From contig NZ_JOEQ01000004.1 of the NCBI RefSeq assembly GCF_000721075.1, forward strand, positions 496,001 through 560,000: a DNA stretch of 64,000 nt, in the 5' to 3' direction. The notes under the pieces are model-generated. The model was not told the origin of the DNA, did not search any database, and saw nothing but the letters and a program-made list of their open reading frames with translations. The DNA comes from Streptosporangium amethystogenes. GTDB taxonomy: Bacteria > Actinomycetota > Actinomycetes > Streptosporangiales > Streptosporangiaceae. The translations under genes were made by a program, and so were the position numbers. Shown in pieces: positions 21,100 to 31,284 of the stretch (positions are counted from its first letter, which is position 1; every line of letters starts with the position of its first letter).

Positions 21100-22461
21100 T
21101 CAGCGGGCCCGCGAGTTGATGAGCCGGGCGACCTTGAGGTGCCCGGCCGAGCGCAGTACCCGCTCGGCCCTGGCCGGGTCGGCGACCGGCGCCCTCTCCA
21201 GCAGGCCACGGGCGGCCTTCAGTTTCAGCAGGCGTCGGACGGACTGGTCGAGCCGCGCCTCCGAGATCTTCCCGGACTTCACGGCGGCCAGCAGCGCCCC
21301 ACGGGCCTCGCGGTAGTCCGGCGGCATGAGCAGCAGGTCGACCCCGGCCTGGATCGCCCGTACCGCCACCTCCCCGTCGCCGTACCTCTTGCGCACCCCC
21401 GCCATGTCCAGCGCGTCCGTCGAGATGACCCCGTCGAAGCCGAGCTTCTCCCTGAGCAGTCCGGTCAGGATCGGCCTGGAGAGGGTGGCCGGGTCACCCG
21501 AGGGGTCGAGCTTCGGCATGACGACGTGCGCACTCATGATCGCGTCGACGTCCTTGCCAATGGCCGCGGCGAAAGGCGGAGCGTCCAGCCTTTTCCACTG
21601 GGACAGGGAGTGCTTGATCACCGGCAGACCGGTGTGGCTGTCGACGTTGGTGTCACCATGGCCGGGGAAGTGCTTGGCCGTGGCCGCGATCCCCGCGTCG
21701 TGGAAGCCGCGGACCGCGGCGGCGACCATCGGCGCGACCTTGTTCGGGTCGGAGCCGTAGGCACGCGGGCCGATCACCGGGTTGCGCGGGTTGATGTTGA
21801 CGTCGGCGACGGGGGCGAAGTCGAGGTTGATGCCCAGGACGCGCAGCTCGTTGCCGGTCACCTCCGCGGCCCGGCGGGCCAGCGAGGAGTCGCCGGTCGA
21901 GCCGATGACCGAGGCTCCCGGCAGGTTGGTGACCAGTGGGGCGAGCCGGGAGACCTGGCCGTTCTCCTGGTCCGCGCCGATCAGCAGCGGGATCTCCGGC
22001 GACGCCTTCTGCAGCCCGTTGGTCAGCGCCACGACCTGGCTGACGTTCTTGACGTTGCCCGCCCAGGGGAACAGGATCACCCCACCGGGACGGTAGCGGG
22101 CGACCATCTTCGCCGGGGTGTCCACACCGAACCGCGCCTGGTTCTCCCCCGAGACCGTGTCGGCCGCCTGACCGTAGAGCACCGGCATAAAGAGCTGGCC
22201 GACCTTCTCCTCCAGGCTCATCGAGGCGAGCACGATCTCCACACCGGCCGGCTTCGCCGTCCCTGGCTTCGCCGTCCCTGGCTTCGCCGTCCCGGCGGGC
22301 GTGGCCGCCGGGCTCGCGGATTCCGCCGGGCTCACGCTCGTGGCGGACTCACCGCCCCCGACCGCACCGGACGCCGGTGGAGCGGCCCTTCCGGTACCGG
22401 CACATCCGGCCGCCATCGTCGCGATCACTGCGATCCCCGTCACACGCATCCACCGAGCCAT
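21100..22461 (-). CDS. Glycoside hydrolase family 3 lipoprotein, NagZ-like beta-N-acetylhexosaminidase
   Basis: The 453-residue precursor has a lipoprotein signal with lipobox MAAGC (Cys20), a Ser/Pro/Ala linker with three PGTAK repeats (15-bp tandem repeats), and a GH3 barrel. The NagZ signature KHFPGHGDTNVDSHTGLP supplies the His/Asp dyad, and the STDALDMAGV segment supplies the likely Asp nucleophile. It should release N-acetylglucosamine from muropeptides or chitin fragments outside the membrane. Position next to HPr, EIIA and EIIB genes on the same strand fits delivery of the released GlcNAc to the PTS. The start could be this ATG, which lies close behind AAGAGG, or an ATG 12 bases inside. 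Confidence 0.9.
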   Translation of the reverse strand: MARWMRVTGIAVIATMAAGCAGTGRAAPPASGAVGGGESATSVSPAESASPAATPAGTAKPGTAKPGTAKPAGVEIVLASMSLEEKVGQLFMPVLYGQAADTVSGENQARFGVDTPAKMVARYRPGGVILFPWAGNVKNVSQVVALTNGLQKASPEIPLLIGADQENGQVSRLAPLVTNLPGASVIGSTGDSSLARRAAEVTGNELRVLGINLDFAPVADVNINPRNPVIGPRAYGSDPNKVAPMVAAAVRGFHDAGIAATAKHFPGHGDTNVDSHTGLPVIKHSLSQWKRLDAPPFAAAIGKDVDAIMSAHVVMPKLDPSGDPATLSRPILTGLLREKLGFDGVISTDALDMAGVRKRYGDGEVAVRAIQAGVDLLLMPPDYREARGALLAAVKSGKISEARLDQSVRRLLKLKAARGLLERAPVADPARAERVLRSAGHLKVARLINSRAR

Positions 22462-22535
22462 GCCTCTTACGCTATCCGGGCGGACGCCCCGGTGCCCGCG
22501 CACCAAACCGACCGGCGAACCGGAGGCACCTCGGC

Positions 22536-22793
22536 TCACGGTGCCGACGCGATGCCCGCCAACCGGTCGAGAAGCTCCTCGGCGCCCTCGCCCTCGGCCC
22601 TGATCACCACCACGTCCCCTCTCCTGACGTCGAGTGCGAGGACCGACAGAATGCTCTTGGCGTTCACTGGCGAGCCGGCCCCCTTGGCGATGGTGACGTC
22701 CAGGGACGCCTTGGTCGCCGCCTGCACGAACGTCGCGGCGGGCCGGGCATGCAGGCCGACCTCCGACGTGACGGTGACATGGCGCTCGGCCAC
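22536..22793 (-). CDS. ptsH: HPr, phosphocarrier protein of the sugar phosphotransferase system
   Basis: The 85-residue protein shows the phosphorylated His15 in VGLHARPAA and a Ser47 in NAKSILSVLAL, where Gram-positive HPr has its regulatory serine. HPr carries phosphate from Enzyme I to EIIA proteins in the cytoplasm. The GTG start is backed by GGGGAGGA. A DasR-like operator lies 27-36 bases upstream, so GlcNAc-responsive repression is likely. Enzyme I is not in this window. HPr is normally the general carrier for all PTS sugars, so its placement here with GlcNAc components suggests that this is the main PTS sugar of the organism. Confidence 0.95.
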   Translation of the reverse strand: MAERHVTVTSEVGLHARPAATFVQAATKASLDVTIAKGAGSPVNAKSILSVLALDVRRGDVVVIRAEGEGAEELLDRLAGIASAP

Positions 22794-22819
22794 GTGTTCC
22801 TCCCCAGAATCGACAGTGC

Positions 22820-22829
22820 GGTCTAGACC
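22820..22829. promoter_or_regulatory. DasR-like operator (dre) upstream of HPr
   Basis: GGTCTAGACC is a perfect ten-base palindrome matching the core of the known DasR responsive element (TGGTCTAGACCA). The right flank, ACA, also fits, while the left flanking base is C instead of T. It lies 27 bases before the HPr start, where a repressor could block transcription. A DasR-type gene lies 2 kb away. Confidence 0.75.
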
Positions 22830-22913
22830 ACACGGCATGTTTGTCGGCCTTTGACCATCCGATGGCTTCAACACCATTTCATATTCTTCGCCATCTCCCG
22901 GTCCCGCGGGCCG

Positions 22914-23369
22914 TCAGGCCGGATCGCGCCACTCGAAAAGCCGGTCACCGGCGTCCACGACCCCCTCGGCGAGGCCGGTGACGGCGCCCGCGGTGGCGTC
23001 CAACGCCACGACCGGGCAGATCGGGCGGCGCCCACCCGCTTCGATCCCGGCCGGATCCCACGCCACCACCGGCTGCCCGGCGCTCACCCGAGCGCCCTCC
23101 ACGACCAGCAGCTCGAAACCCTCACCCCTGAGCTGAACCGTGTCGATGCCCAGATGGACGAGGACTCCCCTGCCGTCGTCGCCGACGACCACGAACGCGT
23201 GCGGGTGCAGCTTGACGATGGTGCCCGCGATGGGAGAGAACGCCCGGCCGGGCGCCCGGTCCGGCTCGATCGCCATGCCGGGCCCGACCAGGCCCTCGGA
23301 GAAGACCGGGTCGGGTACCGAGTCGAGTCTCACCGCCACCCCCGCGACCGGTGCCAGAACCGTGGTCAC
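22914..23369 (-). CDS. PTS EIIA component, glucose/GlcNAc family (Crr-like)
   Basis: The 151-residue protein has the EIIA-Glc fold markers: SPIAGTIVKLHPHAFVV with His57, and GVLVHLGIDTVQL with the phosphorylated His72. It accepts phosphate from HPr and passes it to the EIIB cysteine. The GTG start follows GAGGGGAG. It lies 42 bases downstream of the EIIB gene on the same strand, consistent with an operon. It is a free-standing protein, not fused to EIIBC, as is usual for actinobacterial GlcNAc systems. Confidence 0.93.
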   Translation of the reverse strand: MTTVLAPVAGVAVRLDSVPDPVFSEGLVGPGMAIEPDRAPGRAFSPIAGTIVKLHPHAFVVVGDDGRGVLVHLGIDTVQLRGEGFELLVVEGARVSAGQPVVAWDPAGIEAGGRRPICPVVALDATAGAVTGLAEGVVDAGDRLFEWRDPA

Positions 23370-23411
23370 CGCACTCCCCTCGGCATGCCCCCGTCCGCGA
23401 GAGCGCCTCCC

Positions 23412-23648
23412 TCAGCCGATGATGTCCTCGATGTCGCCGGCGATCATGTCGGCCTCGGGGCCCACCACCACCTGCACGACACCGCCGGCCACCATCACAC
23501 CGTGCGCGCCGGCCGCCCGCAGGGCCGCCTGGTCGACCTTGGAGGCGTCACGCACCTCGGTGCGGAGCCGAGTGATGCACGGTTCGATCTCGATGATGTT
23601 GTCCGCACCACCGAGTCCAGCGATGATCGCGTCGGCGTCGGCCGCCAT
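23412..23648 (-). CDS. PTS EIIB component, glucose/GlcNAc family
   Basis: The 78-residue protein has the phosphocysteine site IEPCITRLRTEV (Cys24) and the characteristic GVMVAGGVVQVVVGPEAD. It is a free-standing EIIB domain that receives phosphate from EIIA and donates it to the sugar bound by the membrane EIIC. The EIIC gene lies 2 kb away on the opposite strand, beyond the regulator. The predicted sugar is N-acetylglucosamine, from the DasR context. It is the NagF counterpart by analogy with Streptomyces. Confidence 0.93.
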   Translation of the reverse strand: MAADADAIIAGLGGADNIIEIEPCITRLRTEVRDASKVDQAALRAAGAHGVMVAGGVVQVVVGPEADMIAGDIEDIIG

Positions 23649-23712
23649 GTCGCCCTCCAGTTGTGATCACCCTGTCCCCAGGGTTATGGGCAGGCTAGAG
23701 GAGGTATCGCGA

Positions 23713-24747
23713 TCAGTCGGTCTGGGTCACCTTGTTGAGACCACGTGGGGCGTCCGGGTCGATCCCCAGCCTGCGCGCGAGCGCCTCGGTGAGCAGCTGA
23801 CCGGGGACGATCAGGCCCAGCGGCGCGACCCACTCGGGCAGGTCGGGGCCGTTCAGCGCGGCGGTGGACACCGAGGAGAGCGCGGTACCTCCGCCGACCG
23901 TATAGGCCGAGGCTCCCGCGCCGGTCACCCGCTCGGCGAGCGCCACGGTGCCGGCCAGGGTCGGGCCCTCGCCCGCCGCGACCAGGATCGCCGGGGTGTC
24001 CGCGTCGACCACGGCGATCGGGCCGTGCAGCAGGTCCGCGTACGACAGGCCCATGGCGTGCAGGTAGCACGCCTCCTTGAGCTTGAGCGCCAACTCCAGC
24101 GCGGTGGAGAAGGCCAGCCCCCGGCCGGAGACCACAACGCCGGGCTTGTCCGCCAGCCCCTCGACGATCGCCTCCAGGTCGCCCGGGTCATCGACCAGCT
24201 TCTCCACCGCGTCCGGGACCCGCCGCAGGTCGCCGGGGTCGACGTCCGCGCCGAGACCGAGGGCGAGCACCGCGAGGGCGGCGAGCTGGGTGGTGTAGGT
24301 CTTGGTCGCGGGGACGGCCTTCTCCTCGCCCGCCACCGTGCACAGGGCGAGGTCCGCGGTCTGGGCCAGCGGGCTCCGCTCTCCGCCGTTGGTGATGGCC
24401 ACGGTCCGGGCGCCACAGTCCTTCGCCCAGGCGAGGGTCTCGACGATCTCCTCGGTCCTGCCCGACTGGGAGAGGGCGACGGCCAGCACGCCGTCGAGGT
24501 CCAGCCTGCGCCGGTAGGTGGTGGCGATCGAGGGTGCGGCGAGCGTGGAGAGCCTGCCCGTGTGCGCCTCGGCCAGATAACGGCCGTAGACTGCGGCGTT
24601 GTCGGAGGTGCCACGGGCGATGAACAGCAGCTGGCGGGTCTGCCCCGCGAGCCGCTCCACCTCCCCGGCCCTGGGGAGGAGGGCGTCGAGCGTGGCTCGC
24701 AACGCGGCGGGCTGCTCGGCTATCTCGCTGCGCATCTTGGTCGTCAT
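23713..24747 (-). CDS. SIS-domain sugar-phosphate isomerase/deaminase (GlmS C-half-like, NagB-II type)
   Basis: The 344-residue protein is composed of two SIS domains without the glutaminase domain of GlmS. Recognisable elements are EIAEQPAAL at the start, FIARGTSDNAAVYG, the phosphosugar site ALSQSGRTEEIV, SGRGLAFSTALELALKLKE and the C-terminal GLNKVTQTD. Proteins of this layout include glucosamine-6-phosphate deaminases (NagB-II), which would fit breakdown of GlcNAc-6-P after deacetylation. No nagA is in the window. The ATG at the given end may be replaced by a Met four codons later. Its start lies 160 bases from the DasR-type gene, with the shared operator between. Confidence 0.85.
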   Translation of the reverse strand: MTTKMRSEIAEQPAALRATLDALLPRAGEVERLAGQTRQLLFIARGTSDNAAVYGRYLAEAHTGRLSTLAAPSIATTYRRRLDLDGVLAVALSQSGRTEEIVETLAWAKDCGARTVAITNGGERSPLAQTADLALCTVAGEEKAVPATKTYTTQLAALAVLALGLGADVDPGDLRRVPDAVEKLVDDPGDLEAIVEGLADKPGVVVSGRGLAFSTALELALKLKEACYLHAMGLSYADLLHGPIAVVDADTPAILVAAGEGPTLAGTVALAERVTGAGASAYTVGGGTALSSVSTAALNGPDLPEWVAPLGLIVPGQLLTEALARRLGIDPDAPRGLNKVTQTD

Positions 24748-24814
24748 CTCGCGCTCATCCTTCGGCTCGGACGGACGAGATCGGGCCGTTATCGATCCGT
24801 CTCCGGTCCGTACG

Positions 24815-24844
24815 TTGACACCCTTTTCCGGCCTGTGGTCTAGT
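24815..24844 (+). promoter_or_regulatory. Candidate promoter of the DasR-type regulator gene
   Basis: A consensus -35, TTGACA at 24815-24820, is followed after 18 bases by TCTAGT, a 4/6 match to the -10. The putative -10 lies inside the long operator palindrome, so a bound repressor would cover it. The start codon is 63 bases downstream. Confidence 0.45.
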
Positions 24845-24857
24845 CCGGACTAGACCA
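24836..24857. promoter_or_regulatory. 22-bp perfect palindrome, overlapping double DasR-like operator
   Basis: The palindrome has arms TGGTCTAGTCC and GGACTAGACCA. Each arm plus part of the other resembles a one-mismatch DasR element (consensus TGGTCTAGACCA). It lies in the divergent region between the SIS-enzyme gene and the regulator gene, and overlaps the candidate promoter of the latter. Control of both directions, and autoregulation, is inferred. Confidence 0.75.
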
Positions 24858-24906
24858 GTACGAACCATAACTCATCAGACACCTCAGATCGAGGGGGGAG
24901 GATCCC

Positions 24907-25647
24907 GTGGCCCAGATCGACCCGGACAGCCCGGTGCCCAAGTACTTCCAGCTGCGGGAGATCCTGCTCGACCTCATCGAGAACAACGAGCTGGCGATCG
25001 GCACCGCGATCCCGTCCGAGCGCGAACTCTGCCAGCGCTTCGGCCTGTCCCGCATGACCGTCCGGCAGGCCGTCGACCACCTGGTCTCCGAGGGCAGACT
25101 CCAGCGGGTCGCCGGCAAGGGCACCTTCGTGGCCCGCCCCAAGATCGAGATGGCCCTGCGGCTGACCTCCTTCAGCGAGGAGATGCGCGCCAGGGGCATG
25201 GAACCCGGCTCCCGCGACCTGGACCGCCGGGTGGTCAGGGCCAGCGCGCACCTGGCCAGGGAGCTCGGCATCCAGCCGGGCGACGAGGTCCACTTCATCG
25301 AACGGCTGCGGACCGCGGCGGGCGAGCCCATGTGCATCGAGCGGGCACACATTCCCGTCTCCATCGCACCCGACCTCGACACCCACGACCTGACAGGCCG
25401 CTCCCTCTACGCCCTGCTGGAGACCCGCTACGGCCTGGTGCTCGACGCCGGCGAGCTCACCATCGACGGCGGCATCGCCGACCCCGGCGACGCCGACCTG
25501 TTGAAGCTGCCACGCGGCGGGGCCGTGCTGCTGCTGCAGCGGCGCTCCTACGCGGGAGGCGTCTGCGCCGAACTCGGGGTCTCCACCTATCGCGCCGACC
25601 GCTATCAACTCCGTACGATCCTGGAGCTACCGACCCGCCGCGCCTGA
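24907..25647 (+). CDS. dasR: GntR/HutC-family regulator, DasR-like
   Basis: The 246-residue protein has an N-terminal winged helix (PKYFQLREILLDLIENNELAIG, IPSERELCQRFGLSRMTVRQ) and a C-terminal UTRA effector domain (about residues 95-235). In Streptomyces, DasR binds glucosamine-6-phosphate or GlcNAc-6-phosphate there and leaves the DNA. Matching operators lie upstream of this gene and of HPr, and the flanking genes encode GlcNAc PTS parts, so the DasR assignment is well supported by context. The GTG follows GGGGGAGGAT. In streptomycetes DasR also controls chitinases and antibiotic genes. Whether it does so here is unknown. Confidence 0.88.
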   Translation: MAQIDPDSPVPKYFQLREILLDLIENNELAIGTAIPSERELCQRFGLSRMTVRQAVDHLVSEGRLQRVAGKGTFVARPKIEMALRLTSFSEEMRARGMEPGSRDLDRRVVRASAHLARELGIQPGDEVHFIERLRTAAGEPMCIERAHIPVSIAPDLDTHDLTGRSLYALLETRYGLVLDAGELTIDGGIADPGDADLLKLPRGGAVLLLQRRSYAGGVCAELGVSTYRADRYQLRTILELPTRRA

Positions 25648-25696
25648 CCTCGCCCCTCGCCGCACTCCTCCCCCCCACCCCCTGGAGGAAAGCCCG

Positions 25697-27064
25697 ATGA
25701 GTCCCCCCTCGGCGGACGCGGGCCTGTCCGCCGCCCACCGGCCCGGGTCCGCCGCGATGAGCGTGCTCCAGCGCCTGGGTCGTTCCCTGATGCTGCCGAT
25801 CGCGGTCCTGCCCGCCGCGGGCCTGCTGCTCAGGCTCGGACGGGACGACCTCCTCGGCCGGACCGACAGCGTCCTGCTCGACGATGTGGCCCGTGTCGTC
25901 GGCACCGCGGGCGGCGCGCTCTTCGACAACCTGCCCATCCTGTTCGCGATCGGTGTCGCCATCGGGTTCGCCCGCAAGGCCGACGGCTCCACCGCCCTGG
26001 CCGCGCTTGTCGGCTATCTGGTCTTCCACGCCGTCAGCATGAACATGTTCTTCATCCTGTTCGACGCCGACCTGAGGGAGTCCATCACCACCGAGGTGTT
26101 CGAGCGGGCCACCCCTGGCGTTCCCAGCGTGGTACTCGACCTCGGCGCGCAGAACCCGACCAGGGTGCTCGGCGGCATCATCATGGGCCTGGTCTCGGCG
26201 CTGCTCTGGCAGCGCTACCACCGCACCAGGCTGCCGACCTGGCTGGCCTTCTTCGGCGGGCGCCGCCTGGTGCCGATCCTCACCGCCTTCGCCGGGCTGG
26301 TGATCGGGGTGTTCCTTGGCTTCGTCTGGCCGGTGCTCGGCGGCTGGGTCCGCGCCTCCGGGACCTGGCTCGCCTCCAACAGCGAACTCGGCGCCGGGAT
26401 CTACGGCATGGTCAACCGCGCCCTGCTCCCCCTCGGCATGCACCACATCGTCAACAACGTGATCTGGACCCAGGTCCCCGAGTGCGTGGTCGACGGCAAG
26501 AAACTCGCCGGGGACATGATCTGCTTCAACAGCGGCGCCGTCGGCTACGGCGGCTTCGAGGCCGGCTTCTACCCGGTCCTCATGTTCGGCCTGCCGGCCG
26601 CCGCGATCGCCATCTGGCGGGCCGCACCGCCACACCGGCGCACCGCGGTCGGCTCGATCATGATCTCCGCGGCGCTCACCGCCTTCCTCACCGGGATCAC
26701 CGAGCCGATCGAGTTCGCCTTCATCTTCGTGGCTCCGGTGCTGTTCGTGATCCACATCGTGCTGACCGGCATCTCCATGGCCCTCGCCTCCGCCCTGGGC
26801 GCCAAGCTAGCCTTCAGCTTCTCCTCAGGGCTGATCGACCTGGGCCTGTACGGGACCGCGCCCAACGCCCGGGGGATACCGATCGTCATCGTGATGGGGC
26901 TGGTCTACGCGGTGATCTACTACTCCGTATTCAGCTTCCTGATCAGGAGGCTGAACATCATGACCCCCGGCCGCGAGCCCGAACCCGACATCGACTCCGG
27001 CGAGCCGGCCGCGCCCCCCGGTGCGGTGCCTGGCGGCCCTGAGGCCGGACCGCCTGGCTCCTGA
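25697..27064 (+). CDS. PTS EIIC component, N-acetylglucosamine-type permease
   Basis: The 455-residue membrane protein belongs to the glucose/GlcNAc EIIC family. It has about ten hydrophobic segments, the motif MHHIVNNVIWTQVPECVVDG and the conserved substrate-site loop GITEPIEFAFIFVAP. It carries no EIIB domain, which is supplied by the separate gene upstream on the other strand. The residues around NSGAVGYGGFEAGFYP match GlcNAc-type rather than glucose-type versions as far as I can judge. The ATG has TGGAGGAAA upstream and lies 49 bases after the DasR-like gene, so the two are probably cotranscribed. The protein imports GlcNAc and releases it as the 6-phosphate. Confidence 0.92.
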   Translation: MSPPSADAGLSAAHRPGSAAMSVLQRLGRSLMLPIAVLPAAGLLLRLGRDDLLGRTDSVLLDDVARVVGTAGGALFDNLPILFAIGVAIGFARKADGSTALAALVGYLVFHAVSMNMFFILFDADLRESITTEVFERATPGVPSVVLDLGAQNPTRVLGGIIMGLVSALLWQRYHRTRLPTWLAFFGGRRLVPILTAFAGLVIGVFLGFVWPVLGGWVRASGTWLASNSELGAGIYGMVNRALLPLGMHHIVNNVIWTQVPECVVDGKKLAGDMICFNSGAVGYGGFEAGFYPVLMFGLPAAAIAIWRAAPPHRRTAVGSIMISAALTAFLTGITEPIEFAFIFVAPVLFVIHIVLTGISMALASALGAKLAFSFSSGLIDLGLYGTAPNARGIPIVIVMGLVYAVIYYSVFSFLIRRLNIMTPGREPEPDIDSGEPAAPPGAVPGGPEAGPPGS

Positions 27065-27280
27065 AGTGGTTTCGGCCGTCCAGCGAAGATCACAGCTCGG
27101 GCCGGAAACCGCCCCCCTCGGGGATGGACCACTCCAGCTCAAGGTCACCTTCTCCGCCCGAAGGGACGAACCAGCCGGGATTTTCGGAAAGTTGGCGGGC
27201 CGCGTATCTGGGCAGTGGGCCGGAAACTCCTTCATGTGTCAGTTTCTCCACTCGCAAGCCGAGCCCAATCGGAGTCACCC

Positions 27281-27790
27281 ATGTCGCCCCCACGACGTCC
27301 GGCGCCGCTTCCCCGGATCGCGCCGTCCCCCGCCGCCGAGCCGCCCTACGACGAGGACCGCCCCGCGACGGACATCCCGGCCATGCCTCCGTACGTGCAG
27401 GGAACCCTCGCTCTCGCCCTCGAACCCGAGGCGCCGGCGCCTCCGACCGGGAAGCCACTGATCTGGGGCCCTCCGGGGGCTATCCCCGACGCGCGGCGGC
27501 TGCGTGCCCTCGCGCAGGCCGTCGCCGAGATCCTGTCCGGCAGGCGGCCGCCGGCGAGCGTCTCCTGTCACCTGACCGGCAGGGCCCAGGCCGAGCTGAC
27601 CAGGAGCGGGAAGATCATCAACAGTGCGCGCCCGCCCCGGGCGGGCAGGGCCCACATCTCCCAGCCCGAGGACGGGGTGGTGGAGATGTGCGCGGTGGTC
27701 GACTGCGGCGACCGCTCGCGCGTCCTGGCGCTCAGGCTGGAGCGCAGGGGCGTGCGGTGGCTCTGCACCGATTTCGAGACGACTCCCTGA
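27281..27790 (+). CDS. Rv3235-like conserved actinobacterial protein
   Basis: The 169-residue protein has a Pro/Ala-rich N-terminal half and a folded C-terminal half (about residues 75-165). The second half contains DARRLRALAQAVAEILSG and WLCTDFETTP, resembling the Rv3235 family that lies beside secA1 in many Actinobacteria. No function is established. The C-terminal arrangement has some look of a SecA or SecB-type helper, but that is a guess based on position. ATG 27281 has GGAG six bases upstream. A longer frame upstream was rejected. It converges with secA across a strong bidirectional terminator. Confidence 0.8.
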   Translation: MSPPRRPAPLPRIAPSPAAEPPYDEDRPATDIPAMPPYVQGTLALALEPEAPAPPTGKPLIWGPPGAIPDARRLRALAQAVAEILSGRRPPASVSCHLTGRAQAELTRSGKIINSARPPRAGRAHISQPEDGVVEMCAVVDCGDRSRVLALRLERRGVRWLCTDFETTP

Positions 27791-27794
27791 CACG

Positions 27795-27830
27795 CCGGAG
27801 GGCCCGCACCCACGGGTGCGGGCCCTCCGG
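27795..27830. terminator. Bidirectional hairpin terminator between the Rv3235-like gene and secA
   Basis: A 16-base perfect stem (27795-27810 with 27815-27830) closes a four-base loop, in the 47-base gap between two convergent genes. There is no T-tract, as is common for actinobacterial terminators. Confidence 0.85.
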
Positions 27831-27837
27831 TCAGCGA

Positions 27838-30651
<2,814 letters not shown>

Positions 30652-30904
30652 TTTAGGTAAAGCTCCTCGCAGGTCTTCCGCGGCCGGACCGGCCCGGCTG
30701 AGGACGAGACATGGTTCTCCGCTGCCATCGTAGGCGGTTCCGCCACCAGACACAGCCACCCTGAAAGACGCTCTTGCGGCCTGTGGAGTTCCTTGCCCGC
30801 TTCTTTGAGAGAGTACGGCCAGCTTCAAAGGGTATGTCGTCTTTTGTCATGTCCGCATCAGGTGACCGTGCGGACCCGACATCGCCCCCCCGGAGGGAGA
30901 GGCC

Positions 30905-31150
30905 GTGACGGCGAGGGACAACCACTGGGGCAGGGCGTCATCCTGGCTGGCGGTGACCGTGATCATGTTGGGGTTCGGCATCGCCGGAACCGGCCTCTGC
31001 ATGGGCCCCGACTGGTTTCTCCTGTGGGCGGGCACGACGGTCTGCGCCATCGGGGCCATTCTGGTGCTGGTCTTCCGGGTCTTCCAGGACGTCGTCCTGG
31101 ACGGGCGGCGCACGACGCGCGACCGGACCGCCCGGGGCGTCCTTGGCTGA
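30905..31150 (+). CDS. Small two-helix membrane protein, DUF6704/HGxxPAAW-like
   Basis: The 81-residue protein has two membrane helices (about residues 13-34 and 37-60). An N-terminal HWGRASSWLAVTV resembles the HGxxPAAW family seen near trp genes in Actinobacteria. The family match is by memory and is imperfect. The GTG has GGAGGG upstream. It is divergent from secA with 253 bases between, which contain no gene, and probably carries both promoters. Function unknown. Confidence 0.65.
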   Translation: MTARDNHWGRASSWLAVTVIMLGFGIAGTGLCMGPDWFLLWAGTTVCAIGAILVLVFRVFQDVVLDGRRTTRDRTARGVLG

Positions 31151-31284
31151 CACCGGGTGGGGCTCGCCCTCACCCGACCCGGATCCACCCCGTCCGGCGG
31201 TGTTCTGACACCGGCATAACATTTTCGTCGGTGTCAGGCGCTAGCCTCAGCCGCACACCGTGTTGTCTTCTCCCGGGGCGGTCA

